A DNA stretch of 64,000 nt, from positions 84,316,186-84,380,185 of the forward strand of contig OU342630.1 in NCBI GenBank assembly GCA_910589415.1. Reading direction: 5' to 3'. The stretch is from Malachius bipustulatus (Eukaryota; Arthropoda; Insecta; Coleoptera; Melyridae). The notes under the pieces are model-generated. The model saw nothing but the letters and a program-made list of their open reading frames with translations. It was not told the DNA's origin and searched no databases. Positions 55,861 to 64,000 of this stretch are shown piece after piece (position 1 is the first letter of the stretch; each line of letters opens with the position of its first letter). A program made the translations under genes and the position numbers.

Positions 55861-56196
55861 TATGGCCCCCGTATTGATTTTTTATGTCGTTCGGTATAAA
55901 ATAAATAAATCGAGGAAACCAATAATATTGAAAACAAAAATTTCACAAATTTATTCTTTTTTCGAAAAAAACAACTTTTCTTATTTCCGAATATCACATA
56001 GAAAGTTAAAAACCATATAGCAAGGAATATGATATAGCAAGGAATTAATGTAATTGGGTAAAAAAATGTTTTTTTCCCGAAAAAAGAATAGGTAGGCAAT
56101 AAAAAAATTTTGCTATTTTTTTTTAATGTTATTAATTTTTAGTTTCCTTGATTTATTTTATACCGAACGACATAAAAAATCAATATGACGGCCATA
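55861..56196. repeat. 336-bp fold-back element
   Basis: Both ends read inward TATGGCC, then ATTGATTTTTTATGTCGTTC and GGTATAAAATAAAT, to GAGGAAAC / AAGGAAAC: about 57-bp arms. The A/T-rich middle contains no coding sequence; the 79-codon minus-strand frame (55860-56099) is low complexity. Outward, AGTTTTT / TTGTTTTTC may extend the arms by about 10 bases. Confidence 0.85.
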
Positions 56197-57164
56197 AGAA
56201 AAACAAAAGCACTATTAGTCAAAGTGTTTAATCAATAATTTCAAAGTAAAGTTACCTATTTGGAGTTAAAGAGGTGAAATATAAAATTAATGTAATATTA
56301 TTATTTTCAAACTTCTCCTTGATATTAAATTCCACCTGTTTTCGTTGAAACTAATAACTTGGAGAGTAGTTATTGATGGTGACTAGTTTTTTAATGAAAA
56401 CCCATATAGTTGAGTTACGTCTACGAAGATTTTCCTCTATATATATGTAGACTAGACCTGCAATAATAATAGGTAGGTTCTTATGAAAAAAAACGTAATA
56501 ACACCGTCAAGTCGCGAAGTATTTCAAAATATTAAAACTTTTCCACCTTGTAGAATCTAATAAAAATGCCCAGCAGCTAAAGTGCACATGATGAGAATCT
56601 GAAATTAATCATACCCGACCTGGAAAGGGTTTCCTTTAACACGTTCATGTGAGTTGGGTGATATTAATACTTAGATGAGCTGTGGGTATGGATAGCCTGA
56701 AATTAACACTTTGTTATATTGGCAATGTTTGGGATTTCAATCATTATACCTAGCTCCAAACATTAATTTCTATATAAAAAAATCTAAAGATGACTCTAAA
56801 GAGAAGAAACAATAATTATAAAAAACATGATAAAATATCAATAATTTGGTGAATTATATTATGTTAGATGATTCATGTTGAACCACTTATTGGACAGTAT
56901 TTGAATTTAGATTTATTGGGAATTAGATTCTAATAATTTAACTACCAACTAAAGGTTCTTTGAAGAACAAATTAGAAATCTTCCGCACAGCATGTGAAGT
57001 GAAAACTGAAGGCACGGACGCACCGTTTCGTCCTTCTATTTTTAAGATTTTAAATACCACTTTTGTTAACGAGTCCTCTGTGATCATAGAGGTTAAATAT
57101 CCACACTCTTATTAATACTAATTTGGAGAATGCGGAGAAAGTGAAATTCTCTTTTTATCAAGAT
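56197..57164. other. No gene recognised
   Basis: AT-rich; stops in all frames. Confidence 0.4.
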
Positions 57165-57340
57165 GCGCGCCTTGAGACACAGAGTAGGAATGCAACCAAC
57201 ATCAGACGGACTTTACCTATTTACCTTGAGACATGATGTGGGAATGAAACCAGCGTCAACCAAGTGTATTGGTAAAAATGGAATTTCACTTTGTTGTCTC
57301 TAGATTTTGTTGTTAAGATGAAACCAACGTTTTGAAGAAG
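57165..57340 (+). repeat. Imperfect tandem repeat
   Basis: CCTTGAGACACAGAGTAGGA (about 57,171) and CCTTGAGACATGATGTGGGA (about 57,226) are each followed by ATG(C/A)AACCA(A/G)C(A/G)TCA; a third, weaker unit with ATGAAACCAACG lies at about 57,320. The spacing is about 55 and then about 90 bases. Confidence 0.5.
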
Positions 57341-58009
57341 TAAATTTCTTCCTAGCATCAAGGTCAGATGAGTTTCGAAATCTAAAGCCTTGGAAATAAA
57401 ATTGGTTTTTATATGGTTTCATATTAACGTATTTTGAATGAAATCCTTAACATTGGAACTACTCACTTCAAGCCCTGAAACTTCAAGCATTCAGCTCGGT
57501 CAGTCCAAATCACCATCAAGTGAGTCACCACAGTGTGACTCGTGCGACAGAACTGACAGTCAGCCTGGTAAGTCTGGACAGTTTTTGTTCTTTGTTGTCT
57601 AACTCGAATCTTTGATTCTTTGATTCATTTTGTTAGATTCACATATTCAGCAGACCAAAAAGTAAAGAATACCTTACCCAAATATCACAAAGTATTAAGA
57701 AAATAATTTCCAAACACTAGGGCGGTATGATAAATAATAATAAGCAATAAAGCTGAGCACTATGATAAAACAACAAACACTTCTTATTTAATAACGATTC
57801 CGGCATAAAAACATAAAGAAGTCTTGAAAACGAAATCCAACCAGCATCTACAGACAAGCAGTAAGTGTTCAGTTTTTCATCCAGAATATTTAGATTTGGA
57901 AATTATATTGAACCAATAAAATGATTAAATAAGCAATTTGATTATTTTTGCTATAGGTTCATATTATTGACCATAATACTAACGAGAAAATGTGAAATAT
58001 TTGTAGGTT
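57341..58009. other. No gene recognised
   Basis: At 57,490-57,580 a GC-richer patch ends in CAGCCTGGTAAGT, a good splice donor; it could be a short 5' exon, but nothing else supports one. Confidence 0.3.
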
Positions 58010-58018
58010 GAGCTAAAT

Positions 58019-58100
58019 TCATCAACGCCATCGAACATCTGTGGGCGCGACTTGAAAGTTCATTGAAGCAATTATTACACCTTCAGGTCAGTTTCCTAAA
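58019..58100 (+). pseudogene. Possible Tc1-like transposase scrap
   Basis: NAIEHLWARLESSLKQ resembles the region after the third acidic residue in Tc1-type transposases (the NPIEHLW box). Only about 20 codons are legible before stops. Sequence to about 58,550 is GC-richer than its surroundings and could be more of the same element, rearranged, but I could not align it. Confidence 0.4.
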
Positions 58101-61100
58101 CTTTGACGATTAAAAATTCCGTCAGAGACCATCTAATAACATTCCAGCGACTAGTAGACAGACGCACGGATGTTCAAAATCTTCCTTTGAGTGCGGAAGT
58201 GTCCGTTCACGAGCAAAGTGAGTTTGTGCCACCTTTCGTTATAGACGCACGATGAACTGGAATAGAGAGTTCGTCAGGTTCACCTCGACGACCCTGTTTC
58301 AACCCTTGGCGTAGATGTAGCTGAAAGGAACGCAGCTCTCACCGACGGATCTCCGAACTGCATGGCATTAGTCCTACTCTCGGTTTTCAAATATTGAACC
58401 GTCTGCGTTACCGGATCCAGGCGAGATGATAAAATACACAAGACGCGTGGAACATTCACTGCGGCTCTGGCTATTTTTAGAAATTCGGGAATTGCAAGGG
58501 CGGTCTAGCAACAAGTCCTCTGGGAAAAGGACCAGCCAGGAAACTCGGCTCATTTTTCATTTATGCGACCTTATTTAGCTGGAAAGCTGCATGCAGTGCG
58601 GCATCTAATTTTAGAACGTTTTATTACTAATTTCTACTTCGATCTTTTAGTTAAATAAGTTTTGGTTTTGCTATTGTTTGTTTACTCGAACTTCTAAAAA
58701 ACTTATCCCTAAGGTAGATAGTAGAATACCAAATGCCAATGCAATATATATTAAGGAGTTTAATATAAAGAGGCAACCGTGAACATTAAATATTAAACTG
58801 AAGAAGTATAAGATACTCTTCTCTAGAGATAACCATATGAATTTATTCAAGTGATGTGGACAGAGTAATAAAATGGAAGGTTTCTCGTGGCAGATAAGAA
58901 GATGGCAAGGAAGAGTGAAAAACTCTTTGAAAGGAGTGTCATTACAGAAACTTTCAACAAGCGAGGAAAATGACAAGGTTCTAAGAATAAATTACAGGAG
59001 CGACGTTTATCCATGTAAACTGAACTGTTTCGAGATGTGAATCTTGATGACCCGATGGTCATGTTCACTGATAGTTTCTGTTGTAACCGAATTGGAAACC
59101 TCCGCACATATGTGAGGCAAAATATTCATACCCAAGTAAAATAATAACAATTAATAGTTTGGGTATTTTTTATCAACAACAGTTCTTAAGACAAGTACTT
59201 TTGCCTATTATATTGAATAGGTATATAAATAAAACCTTCTTGCCCAACTACATTTTGTAAACGCATGCAGGTCTAATTTCACTCTGAATTAAAAAAATGC
59301 ATTGTTAAAATAGATAACTCTTTCGTTTGATATTAGGTAACTAAATTTATGAGTTTTAATTTCTCTAAATGACAAAAGCAATAAGTTCCAGCTCCACAAA
59401 GGCTGACGTAAATGTCGAGCACTAGTCGCTCTTGTGTCTAAAGGGCTTACTATTTTATGCTGTTACCGCCCCTTATGTTCATTGGCAGTTATTTTCAGAC
59501 TCTAGTTATTCCGTCCACTTTACGCTCCTTTGCTGCGACCTCGTAGAAATAACCTAAGGCTTAATATATTCAAAGTGTTTCAAGCGAGTAAAATAAATTG
59601 TTGAAGGGTCCTTACAGATAAAACTAAACTATGAATTTTGTTTACGAAAGTTGTTATTATAGCCAGATGCACTGTTGTTTTCAAAATACTTTTGCAGATT
59701 TGATTGTAAACCGGATGATTTATTCTCCAAGCAATAAAATAAAATGTACATCTTGCGAGATTTTGTCCAAAGTATAAACAAATGATAGTGTATGATAAAC
59801 TTCTATGGAATACTTGAACGATGTCGTTGTTTTATTAATATTAACGATAATATTTTATTAATAATTATTTATTAATACTTTGGTTAAACAGCTTTCCAAA
59901 ATATGTAAAATACACATCATAATTTTCAATAACTGACCATTTAGAGCGTTCCCCGACTTTTGCCACATCCTTCATAATCTTCTGTTAAAATTCTTCTTGA
60001 ATGAAATTAAACTTATTAAAATCGCTTCATTTAAATATATATGACGTACCCACCTAATCTACTTAGCAGGTTTTTTTTTTTGGGAACAGTCTGAGAATGT
60101 TGTGCATTGTTGCACAAGTCGCGCAGTTTCGACTTCATTAAATTAGTCCATTGCATATTTTAGGAGTTAAGCCAAAAATTTCAGGTACTTTTTTTTTATT
60201 GTTGTATTATGTGAGTTCTAGCAATAATTGTCATGTCATGTTAGACCCGTCATGTTAATGCAAAACTGTCATGTCATATAATACTGTAGACAGGAATAAG
60301 TAGGTATAAGAATAATAATGTCTGCGGAAGTAACCGTGTCGGTATTAAATTATGAACAAGTAATTATGGTTTTGTGAATAAAGTCCAGATCCTAAAGTTA
60401 TTCTGAGTTTAGGTATAATAAATCCAACATAAATCTACTCCATTAAGAAGGTATCACAACATTTATTTGTTACTTGTTCGAAAGGGTCTTCGATAAAGAC
60501 CTTAACCCTGAATTTGCGCATTGTCCAAATTAACCCGTCCATTGCCATCTTGGAATCGTTTTTTTTTTCAACCGCTCATATCTCGCGTTCTAATCATCAC
60601 AGCAACTATTCTAAAGTCGTTGGATTCGCCATGATTTATTCTTCAATCAAATTTATATGAAGTAAAACTCCCCAATGTAAGTAGTGGTAAAAAGTTATTA
60701 GCTTCCAAAGTTAAGACTTGATAAGTTAAGTTAAGACACTACCAAATGCTCCTCGGATGAAACTAAGTCGATTTAAGTCAACTTATTTAAGTCCAAAGTT
60801 GCTTGGTTTGACCACTGGGAGATGTCAAAGTGTCAATTATGAAATAGATTTTTGCTTATAAAAGGTAAACCGCTGAAGGGATTTTGATGGAATTGCAAAG
60901 CTGTCAAATTGTAAAATAGATGAAAATCTGTAAAGTTATTCCGGGGACAACCTGTATATTTTGTCATATTTGAGTATTTTGTTTTCATTTATTGCAGACA
61001 TTACCTCCATTATTTTCTGTTTATTCACTTTGTTAAATAAATCATTTTTGTTAAACATTCGTCAAACAATGTTGACATTTTTTCATCAACATTCGAATTA

Positions 61101-63756
61101 TTGTCTACCCGATAGCGTGAGCGAATAAATTCGCGCACTAGAGCGAAAATTGTTTCTTACACGGTATATAATGGGAATTACGATAATGTTTCTTTAGCAA
61201 CAAAGAAACAAGCAACTCATTTTTATGACTATAATTTCGGGGTTTTTTGCTAATTTCAAGAAAGCTGTCTAAAAAATGTTGCATGCATCTCGAGTGCGGA
61301 ATTGTCTTATCGAAAAAGCTCTTATTTTCAAGCACCAAAATTCAATTTCGCGCATTAGATACATAAGTAACTATTATTAATTGCAGACGTACGGTCATTA
61401 TTTTATACAAATTTAGTTTGTAAATAAAATTGTACAATTCGGGTTTTGCCGGATTTATAATTTGACCGCCAATCATAAACCTTTTAAATCATTCACATAA
61501 AGGGGAGCGCCTAAAGCCTGCTCTGTTGTATACGATTTTTCCTAGGTGGTAATCTCATATGACCCCTTGCATTATCCAAGTCTCCATTGAGCTACCCTGG
61601 GATAAGGGTATGATAGCCATACCGTAGGTATAAGTAACTCACGTAATTATTGGGAAAAGCTTGCGAGATTATTTTCCAGAAGTACTATTTTATGAAAATC
61701 TGGAGCCCGAGGAATCCGTCAGGCTCTAGTGAGGTTCGATTGCGTAAATCTCTCAGCCGGCACGAGATCGTCACAGCATATTCAAACTTTAAAGGACTAT
61801 AAAGGCTGTTAAGAAAATAATTGTTTGGATTAAACAAGGAAATAGGTACACGTTTACAATTAAGTCTTGCCTAAGCAGCTTCTGGCAGGTGTCAACAGAC
61901 ATCAATCTGCTGAGCTAGACGATGAAGTGACATACATATGGGGATATTTTGACATAATATTTTGTTAAAAGAAACCGGGTGCGAAAAACTCTCGCTCAGA
62001 CTATTAGTCTCATAGCTAATAAAATATTGAGGCTTAGGCTTAAGAATCATACATCGGTTATTTCAGACACTAATCGCCATTAAAATATAAACATTTTAAA
62101 ACCCTGACTACAAAACTGAATTAAAAACCGCAACGAATATTTAAATCGATTTTGAATTTGCCTCCGTCTAATGCCATGTATATCTAATGTATATGCAAGC
62201 AAGAACATGTCTTTGATCTATCCAAGGTCTGCTACAAGCGTGTTACTACATGTTAATAAAAAAAACCGTTAGTTACACAGAGCTAAAATAATTGGTTTCA
62301 CCTTCGCTACAGCAATGAGAAATAAGTACTTTGATCTTACACAGGTGATAAGTGATGAATTATTAACAAAGTCTGAACTAACACCAGATGTCGCGATGAA
62401 TAATTTGAAACTCACAGGAGGGTTCATTAGCTATCAAATCATCAGGACATAAGTAAATTGAGATTGGGTAATAATAGTATGCTGTCTCCGAAAATACCTA
62501 TTTGACAGCATTTCAAGAAAATTTGGTCCCATATATTATTGGTTTATATATTATCAATAATAATAATTACTTTCAAAAGTTACTAATTGAGTTAATCGTG
62601 GAACCAGATTTAACTCTACTTAGCCCCTTTAAGACTAAGACTGTTGCTTCATGATGCTGGTTGTATACGCCGGGGTTCGTTATAGGGGATCTAATGTTTT
62701 GCTTGTAGTCCTCGGATTGCTGGTGCCACCGAGCACTAGGCTTGATTTCCATAGCTATTAACAAGGATAGAGACGAATTTTTACATGAATTTTTTTGATG
62801 GGCGTTTCTTAATGATATAACTAAGTAATTTTAAAGTTGCTCTGAACTCAATTCTGAAATAATGTACATATTTCGTTGACAAATGGTATATTATGAAGGT
62901 TTAATATTTTATTAGCAGAGTAGTGATTTATTGATCCAGAGTCTCACCGCACGAGCATTTCAAAATCCCATGGATTCGTAGGTTCCGGATAAGGCTCGGA
63001 GCACCTTTCCCCTTAGCCCAACTTGATTTCGTTCGAACCTAAAATAGATCTTCTCAAAATGTCAGTAGGAATGGAAGCAAGACAGTTGTTTTCCAGTGTG
63101 GACAATGCCTGGTTTGCTAAGTAACAAAGCACTCTTTTATTACATAATAATTATAGTTTCCATTGGAGTCAAGTTGGCACCAATGAGACACTCATCTACC
63201 TTGCATTGCAACATGACCTACTTTAACTTCACTCGTTCCCTTTGGTTTTGGTTTATAACGATATTAACTCTGCATGGTGGTTGTCATTGTAACTTCCAAC
63301 GCCTGCTGAATATTCAGATTAGATGACGTAATATCATCATATCAACAATATCTGTAAGCTCCATAGTAGATATGCACGATCGTTCGAAATCAGATTTTGA
63401 TCAACTCTCTCGTGTAGTTCAGCCGAAATTACCGTCCGCAGAGATTGCAGACCCCACAGTATAGAATGGGCGAAGTAATACAATTGAATATTATTCGAAA
63501 TTCCAGTGGTTGCAGTTCAACGAGCAATAATTGACGGTTCAAAACCAGTTTCGCAGTTACATAACTTCATTGATTTTATCTTCGGCTTAACAGCTAACAA
63601 CAAAATCTAACCATGTAGGCTATGAGCTATCACCAAATTAAAATCGCCGTGTTCCATTTTCAGAGCAGCTCACATTACTCAAGATATCGGACAACGACTT
63701 CCATCTCCCTATTTTAACTATTCGTGTACTATCCTATGATGTAGATGAAATTTTTA
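58101..63756. other. 5.6 kb without a recognised gene
   Basis: Mostly AT-rich. Overlapping minus-strand frames of 101 and 86 codons (58671-59107), 66 codons (61138-61338), 63 codons (62573-62764) and a plus-strand frame of 76 codons (63096-63326) have no recognisable motif. No RNA gene, palindrome or long repeat was seen. Confidence 0.4.
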
Positions 63757-64000
63757 TACAGGGTGATGAAAAGTCTGATAATTTTCATTACCCGTATAAA
63801 ATTTTCAAAAAAGTTAAGATAGAAACATGTAAGCTGTTTCCCGATATTTGAAGCCAATTTTGATGTACACTGCTTTCAAAGTTAAAAATGGCGATTTTTT
63901 TTTATAACCCATAGCCAACTATTTAATTATAACTGTAAAAACATTTCTTACTGGATTTTCTCAGACAATCTGAAAATGTGATAATACACAGTGTCCTTTT
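63757..64000. repeat. Start of an ACAGGGTG-type repeat, cut by the window edge
   Basis: Begins ACAGGGTGATGAAAAGTCTG. Near the end TTTTCTCAGACAATCTGAAAA resembles TTCTCTTATCAGACAATCTAAAAA at about 47,097-47,120, inside the related short element, and the last bases include CACAGTGTCCTTTT. The right end is outside the window. Confidence 0.35.

Noticed and set aside
58260..58560. Further Tc1-like transposase sequence
   Set aside because: Some phrases (RTAWH, LNRLRYRI) recall the Tc1 helix-turn-helix region, but the order would be reversed relative to the NAIEHLW scrap and stops are frequent.
1..64000. CRISPR arrays, bacterial operons, rRNA or intact tRNA genes
   Set aside because: No regularly spaced direct repeats, no Shine-Dalgarno-led gene clusters, and the only tRNA-like sequence is the SINE head at 41.66 kb.

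Overview
This is AT-rich eukaryotic DNA, almost certainly from an insect. It has a BEL/Pao retrotransposon, a DDD-type mariner, several LINE remnants with short 3' simple-repeat tails, a Penelope-like GIY-YIG fragment and many fold-back elements. There is no operon structure and I find no convincing host protein-coding gene. The order of insect is not resolved. The window reads as a repeat-dominated intergenic or intronic region.

Layout. 1-5.2 kb: a long open BEL/Pao polyprotein that enters from the left edge, followed by a polypurine tract and the start of its 3' LTR. 7.8-9.1 kb: a decayed LINE reverse transcriptase (minus strand). 18.0-20.0 kb: a giant palindrome with arms of nearly 1 kb and a 72-bp loop. 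21.0-24.6 kb: three more inverted-repeat elements, a perfect hairpin and a perfect 22-bp palindrome. 27.0-29.4 kb: a decayed LINE that lost its catalytic YxDD box, then a second, young LINE fragment with a recognisable target-site duplication. 34.3-36.9 kb: a 5'-truncated LINE with an intact RT frame (minus strand). 38.0-38.5 kb: a TA-flanked inverted-repeat element. 41.5 kb: a tRNA-derived SINE with a 14-bp target-site duplication. 42.2-43.6 kb: a second giant palindrome whose loop is homologous to the arms of the first. 46.1-46.9 kb: a Penelope-like fragment. 49.4-49.9 kb: a diverged fold-back.

50.0-55.5 kb is a nest: one old mariner transposase is split by a young Gypsy element (identical 220-bp LTRs, TTAT target duplication) and again by a LINE fragment in opposite orientation. 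The Gypsy has lost RNase H and the integrase core, so it could only move with proteins supplied in trans. Its Gag begins with what looks like a DEK/SAP-type DNA-binding module.

The most unusual content is the pair of related giant palindromes, which would form very long double-stranded RNA if transcribed, and the DEK-like Gag N-terminus. The rest (about 9-18 kb, 29.4-33.7 kb, 39-41.4 kb, 43.6-46.1 kb, 56.2-64 kb) is AT-rich sequence in which I see only short features.
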